A stretch of DNA of 64,000 nucleotides from NCBI GenBank assembly GCA_016210115.1, contig JACQUW010000004.1:41906-105905 (forward strand). The letters are read 5' to 3'. The notes below the pieces were generated by a model. The model was not told the DNA's origin. It saw nothing but the letters and a program-made list of their open reading frames with translations, and did not search any database. The DNA is from Deltaproteobacteria bacterium (GTDB taxonomy: Bacteria; Desulfobacterota; Binatia; UBA9968). This document shows, in pieces, positions 19,591-27,418 of this stretch; position 1 is the first letter of the stretch, and the number at the start of each line of letters is the position of its first letter. A program made the position numbers and the translations under genes.

Positions 19591-20699
19591 CCCTTATCCC
19601 CTCGCGGCGAGGGGCAAAACCAGACTGACAAATAGGTAACCGGCAAGGAAACGGTAAAAGACACTCGGTCGAATAATCGCGACAGCTTCTCCCGGCCCTT
19701 TGTGTCGAAGATATAAAGCGAGACGGTTGACTGCACCAGGCTGAGGAATATCGTCACCAGACCGGTCCCATTGACCATGTCCGTAAGAGTCACTTGGTCT
19801 GCGCGCGGCAGGAATGCGCCGATGTAGATGACGTTGCCGATGGCAGCAAACACAGCCCCAACGCCCAACCCGAAGCGGGGGTCTACATGGATCGGCTTGA
19901 TAAAAAAAGCGACGAGCGCGATGGCCACCGAAACGAAGAGCGCGTTGAAAAGTTTGAGATGGTACATTGCTCCGGGAGGCGCCAAAAGCATGGCGAAGAT
20001 CAAGCGCGAATGCACATCCGAGCCAGCCGCGGGAACGCGCGGATCGCCGCGCCGCGATCGATAGTCGTGCGTCTGAACCGCTATAAGCGATTGGCTGATC
20101 TTCAACTGCTGGAGGATAGCCGTGGGGCTGATGTTACTGTCCTGAGTATCGGGAACGTACCGCAGCGACTCGATTCCATGTGAGGCGTCTTCGACTTGGA
20201 TCGTTAGGGGTTCGCCCGCGAAAGGAAACCGGTTTGTGTCGAAGGATTTTGCGATGCGCGCCTTCACGCGGTATCGCTCATAATGTTTTCCTCCGCTCAA
20301 ATACTCCTCCTGCTTGTCCCGGCTCGCGATCTGCCCGTTTACAACCTGGAAAGTCTGTCCGGGATTTACGCCCGCGCCGGTCCAGCGAAACCAGATGTCG
20401 AAATCAGCCGTACAGCCAGCCTCCCTAAGAGCAAACTCACCGATATAGTTAACATAGATCCCTGTGAGGACTTCTACAGGCTTGGCCCCTTTCGATAGCT
20501 CGATATTCGCTAGGTTCTTGCTCCGCTCTGTCGCGACTTCTTCCAGCCGGGCCTGGCGCATCTCCAGAGTTTTTGCCCTGTATTGCCTTAGCTGCCGAGC
20601 TCCGACGCTTCCAGCGACTATGTAAAGACCAAGTATTTCTATTGCCCAGAGAGCCACGACGATAATTTCCTTGCGAGTTACTATTTCTGGAGTCGTCAT
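19401..20699 (-). CDS. Possible pentameric ligand-gated ion channel (Cys-loop superfamily)
   Basis: 432 residues. After an N-terminal membrane segment comes a beta-rich region reading VLTGIYVNYIGEFALREAG, then DFDIWFRW and FPFAGEPLTIQVED. This matches the ligand-binding-domain pattern of Cys-loop channels (TGIYV, D-W-F-RW, FPF-L-I-ED). Four membrane segments follow, in the expected order: LFNALFVSVAIALVAFFI, the RFGLGVGAVFAAIGNVIYIG segment, TGLVTIFLSLVQSTVSLYIF, and FTVSLPVTYLSVWF. The extra N-terminal helix is atypical. The last 65 or so residues are translated from intergenic repeats, so the native end is probably near 19620. The channel assignment is inference from motif order; an unrelated four-helix membrane protein is possible. 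Confidence 0.5.
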   Translation of the reverse strand: MTTPEIVTRKEIIVVALWAIEILGLYIVAGSVGARQLRQYRAKTLEMRQARLEEVATERSKNLANIELSKGAKPVEVLTGIYVNYIGEFALREAGCTADFDIWFRWTGAGVNPGQTFQVVNGQIASRDKQEEYLSGGKHYERYRVKARIAKSFDTNRFPFAGEPLTIQVEDASHGIESLRYVPDTQDSNISPTAILQQLKISQSLIAVQTHDYRSRRGDPRVPAAGSDVHSRLIFAMLLAPPGAMYHLKLFNALFVSVAIALVAFFIKPIHVDPRFGLGVGAVFAAIGNVIYIGAFLPRADQVTLTDMVNGTGLVTIFLSLVQSTVSLYIFDTKGREKLSRLFDRVSFTVSLPVTYLSVWFCPSPRGDKGPKNGVMEVWNIGKMVRTYSHPPDFAFFGSWREENGYAGEFGFGSLELFRISSFDFEFWLGIG

Positions 20700-20779
20700 T
20701 CTCGTTCAATTGTCTTGCGAGTCAGACCTGGTTCGTGAGGGAGGGTCCCACAACATAAGACCACGTCCATTCACTCCAA

Positions 20780-21010
20780 CTACATCCGGAAGATCACCGC
20801 AAAGATGGCCAACAGCCCAAGGACAGAGACTAATCCCGCAACCAACCCCGCTGTCGACCAAGGAATGTTGTCATATACTTTCTTGATGGCCCTTAATTGC
20901 CGCCGATGCTGGATTGTCGCGATGGCAAGCCCGATGAAGCCGGTCGCAATCATGATCATTGCAAACTGGCGCGGTCCGATAGCCTGCGGCGCTCCGAATT
21001 TCGCGCCCAT
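20780..21010 (-). CDS. DUF202-type small membrane protein
   Basis: About 76 residues from the ATG at 21010, preceded by GGAGAGG. The segment GPRQFAMIMIATGFIGLAIAT followed by HRRQLRAI matches the DUF202 (YidH-like) pattern. A second membrane helix (STAGLVAGLVSVLGLLAIFAVIF) ends the protein. Function unknown; it is predicted in the inner membrane. Confidence 0.6.
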   Translation of the reverse strand: MGAKFGAPQAIGPRQFAMIMIATGFIGLAIATIQHRRQLRAIKKVYDNIPWSTAGLVAGLVSVLGLLAIFAVIFRM

Positions 21011-21309
21011 ACCCCTCTCCAACTGAAAAAACTTGTAGATCGAGAACCCGAAACTGATTCATGCTGTGGCCGGTCTCCGACAGTGCATGAAAGATCTTGG
21101 CCTGCGCCGCGGCTGGGTGGTTTCGACCGCGCGTGAGAGGCGCCGCCTGTCCTCCGGCATCGAAATCATCCCTTGGCTTGAAATCGCCTCGGGCAAGGTC
21201 GAGCTGTTCTAAATCTCTTGCGTTCACGCTGCCGCTTTCCTTCTCGCGTCGTAGTTCCTGCGCGGGAGGCAACAGCAAAAACACAGAGGGCTTGGTGTCC
21301 TGGCTGCCG

Positions 21310-21456
21310 GAATGATGGAAAAGCGACGTACGCGTCTACTTTCATGTCTCAGTTTTCCACCTTTCCATTTTTCCGGTGGTCCGTTATTCCAATCTCCCAT
21401 CATTCCAGTTCTTTCGCTGATCACTTTTGACTCATCACTGACAACTGATCACTGCT
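21310..21456. repeat. Composite word repeat: TGGAA/TTCCA then CTGATCACT words
   Basis: 21313-21409 carries a GATGGAAAA word and then a series of TTTTCCACC, TTTCCATTTTTCC, TTATTCC and CATTCC words. 21417-21456 carries CTGATCAC, TCATCACTGAC and ACTGATCACTG words. It occupies the space behind the 3' end of the lipoprotein gene that ends at 21474. Confidence 0.65.
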
Positions 21457-21473
21457 TTCCCGCACCGATGACT

Positions 21474-22529
21474 CTATCCTCCCGCCGGAATTGTCACGAG
21501 GGGAGTTCCCCTTCCGGGATCGGTCTCGGTGAGAGAAAGGAGAATTAGCAGAAACGAAAAGATTGCCTTGGACGGGTAGTCCCGGTCTGCCACCCAGAAC
21601 CAATGGTCCCAGTATCGAACGGCAACGAAGGCGTCCGCGGGCCGCTGCGACCCGCTTTGAATGCGCACCATCGGGCGATACCCACCCTCCTTGTCCGTGT
21701 CACAAACACCGCCGTCTTTGGGGCACGGCCTTCCTCGACATGCGGAGGCGGCGCTTCGATCGATGAAGCGAAGTCCATCAAGATCTCCAGCATCCATCGC
21801 GACCTCGTCATCGCCGCGCGGCGCGGATCCGAAGACGACACGGAACTCGGCCAGGCCCTGGCGTAGGCCGAGGATTTCGCGAACTAATCGGATGTCCTCT
21901 TCGAGTTCCTTTGACAGCTTCTTCGGGGCCAGGCTCATCACCGCCCACTCTTGTTCCTTTGTGCGCTCGATCCGCATACCAACCGCGCCCGAAGATTGGA
22001 TGCGGCGAAGGGCCGAAATCAGCCGATAGAACTCCGGATCGGCGCCCCGTGCCCGCGCGCCGGCACCGTAGCGGTTTTGAATCCCGTTGACCGAAGTCAC
22101 CATAGCGCGGAAGACGGCATCCGCCGCCCACCCCGCTTGCAGGAGCGATATCACTACGCCGGGCGGGATAGGCGTCATCAGGCTGGTGGTGAACCGCTTG
22201 CCGAGGACTCGGCTATAGGTAATCGTCGGCTTGTCAGTATAACGGCTGGCGGCGCCCAGAGACTGAGCGTCGGTAGCGCCACCAACGCCGACGATGTGTG
22301 CCCAGCTTGCCGCCAGGCTGAGTTGCGTTTCCAGGCCATAGGAATTGATAACCGAGGCTACATCGAGGAATAGCGGCGTGTCGCCGTATCGTAATTTAAC
22401 CAGGTTATCCAGCATCTGGCGCTTCCATGATTCGGCAATGGCCTGCTCGTAGTTAAGACGATCCCGGCCGATGGTCCCAGGACCGATACTTGCGCACCCG
22501 TTCAACCCGATCATCAGAAGGAAAACCAC
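21474..22529 (-). CDS. Conserved lipoprotein of unknown function
   Basis: About 351 residues from a GTG at 22529 (AAGGA lies about ten bases upstream). A short signal (VVFLLMIGLNGC) ends in a lipid-anchor cysteine. The mature start is the most conserved part: LNYEQAIAESWKRQMLDN and VKLRYGDTPLFLDVASVI, a pattern I associate with a conserved but uncharacterised lipoprotein family of environmental bacteria. The frame also continues upstream, without a stop, into the membrane-protein gene through a TGGAAT repeat, so a fused product is formally possible. Function unknown. Confidence 0.65.
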   Translation of the reverse strand: MVFLLMIGLNGCASIGPGTIGRDRLNYEQAIAESWKRQMLDNLVKLRYGDTPLFLDVASVINSYGLETQLSLAASWAHIVGVGGATDAQSLGAASRYTDKPTITYSRVLGKRFTTSLMTPIPPGVVISLLQAGWAADAVFRAMVTSVNGIQNRYGAGARARGADPEFYRLISALRRIQSSGAVGMRIERTKEQEWAVMSLAPKKLSKELEEDIRLVREILGLRQGLAEFRVVFGSAPRGDDEVAMDAGDLDGLRFIDRSAASACRGRPCPKDGGVCDTDKEGGYRPMVRIQSGSQRPADAFVAVRYWDHWFWVADRDYPSKAIFSFLLILLSLTETDPGRGTPLVTIPAGG

Positions 22530-22554
22530 AAATAATGTTTTTCCTTGCAGACCG

Positions 22555-22578
22555 TTTCCATGATTCCAGTATTCCAAC
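22555..22578. repeat. Short TTCCA-word repeat at a gene junction
   Basis: Three words (GTTTCCATG, ATTCCAGT, ATTCCAAC) of the TGGAAT family sit exactly between the membrane protein's last recognisable residues (EEPLLE) and the lipoprotein's signal peptide. The translation EYWNHGNG comes from the repeat. Confidence 0.6.
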
Positions 22579-23564
22579 AGCGGCTCCTCAGGCAAGGGCT
22601 CATTTTTTATCCATCGCGCGTGGAAGGCGCGATTGTATTGGTTGGTAAGAGCAGAGTAGTAGCGCAGCCCCTCTAAGCGAGCATGCAAAAGTGTCCAGAA
22701 GAATATCAGTAAAGGCCCGACGAAAAGAATTTCGTTAAGGACAATGTAGGCAGCGAAGATCAACTCGAAAGACTGGAGTGTCGCCCCTTCGAAGTAGACT
22801 CGAAAGGCGGCGTCAGCGCTTAAGACGGCGTCCCAGCCGAAGCTAAAAACCCCGAGGAAAGAATGCGTAACCCCTAAGAAGCCCAAACCACCCGCTTGAT
22901 CGGCGTGGGTCGCTACCAGTTTTAAGTCGAGCCTGGACATCTCGTAGAGAAAGCACGTCCAGATGATCAAGCGCCAAAGCCATCGCAGAAAAACGAATTG
23001 CAAGAATGATATGGCGACAAATTGGTTCCATACGCCGGCGAATGAAATTCTTCCGTCCGGCAATACTAAGGATTTCCAGCTCGCTGCAGCGCTCGCGTGC
23101 CACTGATCCACGGACAGATACCACGCACCGAAAAAGGCGAAGCCGGCGATGATGAGCTCAGGAATCAGCGCTTCGCGCCGCTGCTGAACGCGCACAACTG
23201 CGGCGCTGAATTTACTCAAGTCGCTCTGACCGACGAATCCGCCGCGAATGCAATTGAGCCCGGCGGCCGTGAGTCAAGGGCCAACGATGATGTCTGCCAG
23301 CACGAGAATCGGCACAGCGAGAAAAAAGCGCGCGTAGGTGGAGAAGTCGAGCAGCATCGATTCTCTTGGCGTCGTTCCGAGCGCCCGGCCGTCCAAGATC
23401 GCGAACACGAAAAGCGGAACCCAGGTCAGTAAGATGGAGCAAACGATCCGCCTTTCAATGGAAGGCCCTTCCCCCCTGATCACGCCGATACGCTGCATGA
23501 GCCGGTAGGCCGGCCCGCCCCGCTCAAAGTAAAGTTCGGATGCGTCCGTCGTGACCTCGCTCAT
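22570..23564 (-). pseudogene. Polytopic membrane protein interrupted by an in-frame TGA
   Basis: The frame opens at 23564 (MSEVTTDASELYFERGGPAY) with membrane helices SILLTWVPLFVFAILDG and FLAVPILVLADIIVGP. A TGA at 23274-23276 interrupts it, and the same frame then continues with LTAAGLNCIRGGFVG, KFSAAVVRVQQRRE and further helices (LQFVFLRWLWRLIIWTCFL; SRLDLKLVATHADQAGGLGF). From memory of this membrane-protein family an Arg would be expected at the stop, so a CGA-to-TGA change is the simplest explanation. No indel is needed. The 3' end runs into the repeat at 22555-22578 without its own stop. Function unknown. Confidence 0.65.
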
Positions 23565-23633
23565 GGCGTCGTGGCTCTTTTCGGCAGAGATCTTTTTTGT
23601 TATCTGCCATAGCTTCCAAGATCGTCCTCGCCG

Positions 23634-24545
23634 CTATTTCTTCGGTTCGGAAGCGACGGCCGCTCTCCTCAATTCCTCGGCCAAGTAGATGTGGATGTCA
23701 CGCTTCGGATCCGGAATCGAAATCCCAGCTTCCTTTAAAGCGTTGTTAACCGCGATGCTTAGGCCGCTGTGAACCCGGCCGAACTCTTCTACCGGTGCTC
23801 AGCAGCAGAGAGTAAACTTCAGCGAGCCGTCGCCGAATTCATCGAACACAGCGCTGGGCTCCGGTTCCGACAAAACTTCCGGATGATGGCGCGCCGTCTT
23901 CTTCAAAATTTCGATCACGCGATCCGGATCGCTGCCGAGAACAACCTCCACGGAAACGTTGACTCTACGCAGCCGGTCGGAAAGAGACCAGTTGATTACC
24001 TTTGAACCAATCAACTCGCCGTTCGGGATGATGATGTCGGCGCCGTCTAGGGTGTGAATCAGGCTCACTCGGAAACCGATTTTTCGCACTACGCCGGTTG
24101 TCGATCCGACTTCGACGTAGTCTCCGACCTGGATGGGATGCTCGAATACCAGGATGAGTCCGGAGACAAAGTTGTTCACGACGTTTTGTAGACCGAAGCC
24201 GATGCCGACACCCAAAGCGCTGAGGGCCAACGTGACCTGGCTAAGATTCACGCCGGCGGCGCTGAGCGCGAGCAGGAAGCCGACCAGCAAGACGGTGTGG
24301 CGCGACAGGAGTTCAATCGCATCCGGCACACCGCGCGACAGCCGGATGCGCGGAACAATTTCTTCGATGAGGATAAAACCAAGCAGCCGGGAAATCGCGT
24401 ACGCGATCAACAGCACGAGGAGAAAGATGACGAGATTCTGGGCGGATACTTCGGCCGCGCCCACCTGCCATTTGAGGCGGAGAAGCCTTGCCGCTCCTTC
24501 CCAGACGTCGTCGAGCCTCGCCTTGATATGCATATCTACAGTCGT
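23634..24545 (-). pseudogene. MscS-family mechanosensitive channel, C-terminal part, fused behind a sulfatase
   Basis: Membrane helices (NLVIFLLVLLIAYAISRLLG; HTVLLVGFLLALSAAGVNLS) lead into the pore and beta domain typical of MscS: ALGVGIGFGLQNVVNNFVSG, HPIQVGDYVEVG and DIIIPNGELIGSKVINWSLS. The channel's own N-terminus is absent: the frame is open from the truncated sulfatase. A TGA at 23799-23801 interrupts the end, yet the same frame continues EEFGRVHSGLSIAVNNALKE and IPDPKRDIHIYLAEEL to a TAG at 23634. A Trp (TGG) at that position would fit the family pattern. Whether any product is made is doubtful. Confidence 0.8.
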
Positions 24546-25548
24546 GGGGATGCTGTTCTGCGCCAGCAGCTCGCTGATGGTGCCGTTCTGCCCTTCCGCC
24601 GAGGAGCCGTTGTCGCCCCAGATGTAGAAGATCAGCGTGTTGTCGCCGTAGCCGAGTCGCTCGATCTCGTCGACCACCCGGCCTACCTGCACGTCCACGT
24701 GCTCGGAAAAGCCGGCAAGCACTTCCATCAGGCGGCGCTGGAAGGGCCTCTGGTGCTCGGGGACGCTGTCCCAGGACGGCATGGTCTCGTGGCGCGGGGT
24801 GAGCTGGGCATTCTGCGGAATCCAGCCCTTTTCCTTGGCGCGCTTGAATACGCGCTCGCGGTAGGCGTCCCAGCCGTCGTCGAACTTGCCTTTGTATTTG
24901 TCCGCCCATTCCTTATGCACGTGGTGGGGGGCCGTGGATCGCGCCGCTCGCCCAGTACATATAGAAGGGCTTGTCTGGCGCGAAGGCCTTGTGCTTGCGC
25001 AGCCAGCCGATGGCGTCGTCGGCCAAGTCTTCGCTCAGGTGGTAGCCCTGCTCCGGGGTCTTGGGCGGCGTGACGACCGTGGTGTTGCGCACCAGGTGTG
25101 GCTCGTACTGCGAAGCCTCGCCGGCGAGGAAACCGTAGAAATATTCGAAGCCGAGGCTCGTCGGCCAGTTCTCGAAGGGACCGGCGGCAGTGGTCTCCTC
25201 GGCTGGCGTGTTGTGCCACTTGCCCCAGGCGGCGGTGCTGTAGCCGTAGTCCTTCAGCACCTCGGCCTGCAGCGCGCTGCTCTTGGGAATACGCCCCGAG
25301 TAGCCATCCCAGTCGTTGGCCAGCTCCGCAATCTGCCCGTTGCCGACCCGGTGATGATTGCGGCCGGTCAAGAGCGAGGCCCGCGTGGGCGAGCACATGG
25401 CCGTGGTGTGGAAGCGGTTGTAGGTGATCCCCTCCTTGACGATGCGGTCCATCGTCGGCGTATGGACTTCTCCGCCAAACGTGGTCGGCAAGCCCGGGCC
25501 GGCGTCGTCAATCAGCACGATAAGTATATTGGGCGCATCGACTGGCAA
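24546..25548 (-). pseudogene. Arylsulfatase, 5' and 3' truncated, frameshifted
   Basis: The frame starts at DAPNILIVLIDDAGPG, carries the sulfatase active-site segment CSPTRASLLTGRNHHRVGNG (Cys is the formylglycine precursor) and GYSTAAWGKWHNTP, then breaks at a run of six C near 24927. Removing one base restores HGPHHVHKEWADKYKGKFDD. Similarity continues to DNGSSAEGQNGTISELLAQN and then switches abruptly to an MscS channel near 24530. Roughly half of a normal 750-800-residue enzyme is missing. The N-terminal 40 codons are found on the opposite strand at 25639. Confidence 0.85.
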
Positions 25549-25638
25549 GTCACAAGGTATAACAAGGGGCCGGTGGCAATTTTTTTTTGGGAAGACAAAT
25601 TATCAAATAACAAGGAGGAGTTAGGAGGAGTAAAGATT

Positions 25639-25848
25639 ATGGCAAGCAAAAAAGAAAAAGTTACGCCTAAAATTTCAGGAGGAGAGTCGCTTCCTTTTCC
25701 GCCAACACCTTCGGGCAGCATTGCCGGCCGCACAATGCAGGAGTCGGTCTACAGCCCCAAGTCGGCACCAGCGATCGGGAATCGGCAAGATCGAACGTTG
25801 GATGCTATCTGTTTGCGTAGCCATATGATTTTTTCCTTTGCGTTCTAA
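25639..25848 (+). pseudogene. Detached N-terminus of an arylsulfatase, inverted
   Basis: After GGAGGAG the ATG at 25639 opens MASKKEKVTPKISGGESLPF, then PPTPSGSIAGRTMQESVYSP. This is the leader that precedes the PADAPNILIVLIDD start in many bacterial arylsulfatases. Here it points away from the rest of the gene, which starts at 25548 on the other strand. Similarity ends after about 45 residues, and the frame runs on as unrelated sequence to 25848. It reads as one half of an inversion breakpoint. Confidence 0.7.
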
Positions 25849-25861
25849 GTCAATTGCTCTT

Positions 25862-25995
25862 CGTCACTCCTTCACAGGAGGAAACATAGGCAAGAGGATT
25901 GGAATGTTGAAATAGTGGAAAGTGAAAACACGGAATGATGGAAAAGTGGAATAATGCAATGATGTTCCGATTTTCCAATATTCCATTCTTCCCTC
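25862..25995. repeat. Composite word repeat: TCGTCACTC, AGGAGGAAACA, TGGAATG words
   Basis: TCGTCACTCCTTCAC is followed by AGGAGGAAACATAGGCAAG and then TGGAATG, ATAGTGGAA, GATGGAA and TTTTCCAATATTCC words. The first 45 or so bases closely match those at 30897-30941, with the same order of elements. Confidence 0.75.
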
Positions 25996-26012
25996 GCCCC
26001 CCCGACCCTCGA

Positions 26013-26100
26013 GCCTGCTGGCCTCCGTGAGCTAACCCAAAGCTTCGGCCCACCCCACGTCCACAGCGGGCTTTCCATCCGGAAAATGGGTAACAAGCTT
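26013..26100 (+). pseudogene. Relic of a RelE/HigB-type toxin
   Basis: The segment encodes SFGPPHVHSGLSIRKMGNKLF in one frame, almost the same as SFGQPHIHSGLGIRKLGNKL in the toxin at 32885. Preceding bases (CTGCTGGCC) also match but in a different frame. Only about 30 codons survive. It shows that a second, related toxin gene once stood here. Confidence 0.65.
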
Positions 26101-26131
26101 TTTGTCGCTGAAACCTGGGCGTCGTCCGTAC

Positions 26132-26160
26132 TTGACAAATAGCCAGGCCAAACGTAAAGT
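26132..26160 (+). promoter_or_regulatory. Sigma-70-type promoter, almost leaderless
   Basis: TTGACA at 26132-26137, 17 bases, then TAAAGT at 26155-26160. The GTG start of the AAA ATPase at 26169 lies only eight bases after the -10 box, leaving no room for a normal ribosome-binding site. The mRNA would start at or next to the initiation codon. Confidence 0.55.
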
Positions 26161-26168
26161 ACGGTATC

Positions 26169-27311
26169 GTGATTGCGCGGCCGTTCTGGCTCGGGCGCAT
26201 TGAGCGCGCCTGGAAAGAAGCCCCTATCGCCTGGCTGTCCGGGGTGCGGCGCGTCGGCAAGACCACCCTGGCACATAGCCTCGGCGCCGAGCGGATACTC
26301 TACGTCAACTGCGACCTGCCCGCCGTCGAAGAGACGGTGCGCGACCCCGTGCTGTTCTATCGGAACTGTCCCAAGCCGGTCGTCGTCTTCGACGAGATCC
26401 ATCAGTTGCGCGACCCGAGCCGGGTGCTCAAGATCGGCGCCGACATGTTCCCTCGGCTCAGGCTCCTGGCCACCGGGTCCTCCACGCTGGCCGCCAGCAA
26501 AAAGTTTCGAGACACTCTCACAGGCCGGAAGCGCGAGGTGCATCTGGTGCCCGTGCTCTGGAGCGAGATCGACGCCTTTGGGGCCACCCTCCTGCGACGC
26601 CTGTACCACGGCGGCCTTCCGCCGGCCCTGATGGCCGACGCCAAGACCCCATCCCTGTACCGCGAGTGGATGGATTCCTTCTTCGCGCGGGACATCCAGC
26701 GCCTCTTCGGTTTCCGTGACGTCAACCGCTTCAACGCGCTCTTCGATTACCTCCTTCGCCAGAGCGGCGGCCAACTGGAGCGGACTCGTGCCGCGGCGGC
26801 CCTCGGCATTTCGCGGCCCACCGTCGAGAGCCACCTCCAAGCCCTTGAGATCACCCATGCGATTACGCTCGTTCGCCCGTTCCACCGCGGTGGCCAGAAG
26901 GAGTTGGTGAGGCTGCCTAAGATCTACGGCTTCGACACCGGCTTCGTTAGCTTCGCGCACGGCTGGGACCCACTTCGCTCCGAGGACTACGGGGTACTCT
27001 GGGAGCACGTCGTGCTGGAGCACCTTCAGGCGCATTTCCCGGACCTGCCGATCCATTACTGGCGGGACAAGGCGGGGCGCGAGGTGGACTTTGTGCTCGT
27101 GCGCGCACGCAATCAGGTGGACGCGATCGAATGCAAGTGGGACCCCGCGCAATTCGACCCCGCATCGCTGCAGGTCTTCCGCTCGCGCTATCCGAGAGGA
27201 AGAAACTATCTGGTCACGCCCCACGAGGGTCCTCCCTATGCTCGGAAATTCGCCACGCTCGAGGTTGCGGTATGCAACCCAGGGGGAATAGGTGCGGACT
27301 CCTCTTCCTGA
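26169..27311 (+). CDS. AAA ATPase with DUF4143 (AAA_14 family)
   Basis: 380 residues from a GTG. Walker A is GVRRVGKTT (residues 25-33) and Walker B VVVFDEIHQ (71-79), followed by the sensor-like LLATGSSTLAASKKF. The middle holds a winged-helix-like segment (AAAALGISRPTVESHLQAL), and the C-terminus a DUF4143/nuclease-like part (WRDKAGREVDFVLVR, IECKW). The conserved D and K in the latter resemble a PD-(D/E)xK core. Such proteins are frequent in accessory regions and have no settled function. It lies next to a toxin relic and sulfatase debris and appears intact. Confidence 0.85.
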   Translation: MIARPFWLGRIERAWKEAPIAWLSGVRRVGKTTLAHSLGAERILYVNCDLPAVEETVRDPVLFYRNCPKPVVVFDEIHQLRDPSRVLKIGADMFPRLRLLATGSSTLAASKKFRDTLTGRKREVHLVPVLWSEIDAFGATLLRRLYHGGLPPALMADAKTPSLYREWMDSFFARDIQRLFGFRDVNRFNALFDYLLRQSGGQLERTRAAAALGISRPTVESHLQALEITHAITLVRPFHRGGQKELVRLPKIYGFDTGFVSFAHGWDPLRSEDYGVLWEHVVLEHLQAHFPDLPIHYWRDKAGREVDFVLVRARNQVDAIECKWDPAQFDPASLQVFRSRYPRGRNYLVTPHEGPPYARKFATLEVAVCNPGGIGADSSS

Positions 27312-27354
27312 CCCGCAGATCCAGGCTTTCGGACACGCGCCGGACCGTCCCTCT

Positions 27355-27418
27355 TTCTCACTCGACCCTCGTCACTCTTTTCCCTCAGCACTCGTCCCCC
27401 GACACTCGTCACTTTTTC
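27355..27418. repeat. CTCGTCACT / CGACACTCG word repeat
   Basis: Six variants of CTCGACC, CTCGTCACTC, GCACTCGTC and CGACACTCGTCAC follow one another directly behind the ATPase gene and up to the 3' end of the second sulfatase. The same words recur at 30571, 30885, 31056, 33290 and 33615. Confidence 0.65.

Noticed and set aside
23274..23801. Recoding of TGA as a sense codon in this organism
   Set aside because: Many clearly intact genes here end in TGA, for example the genes ending at 1703, 30154 and 48321, and the two internal TGA codons would need different amino acids (Arg and Trp).
23799..23801. Selenocysteine at the MscS TGA, which follows two Cys codons
   Set aside because: The family has no redox role at this position, a Trp fits the pattern, and I see no convincing downstream stem-loop. 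A simple nonsense change is more likely.
24297..25073. Long plus-strand frames over the sulfatase-MscS region
   Set aside because: They are antisense images of the sulfatase and channel sequences, which carry clear family motifs on the minus strand.
25872..27224. 450-codon open frame on the minus strand opposite the AAA ATPase
   Set aside because: Its composition mirrors the ATPase codons on the plus strand, it has no recognisable motif, and its end is made of repeat words.
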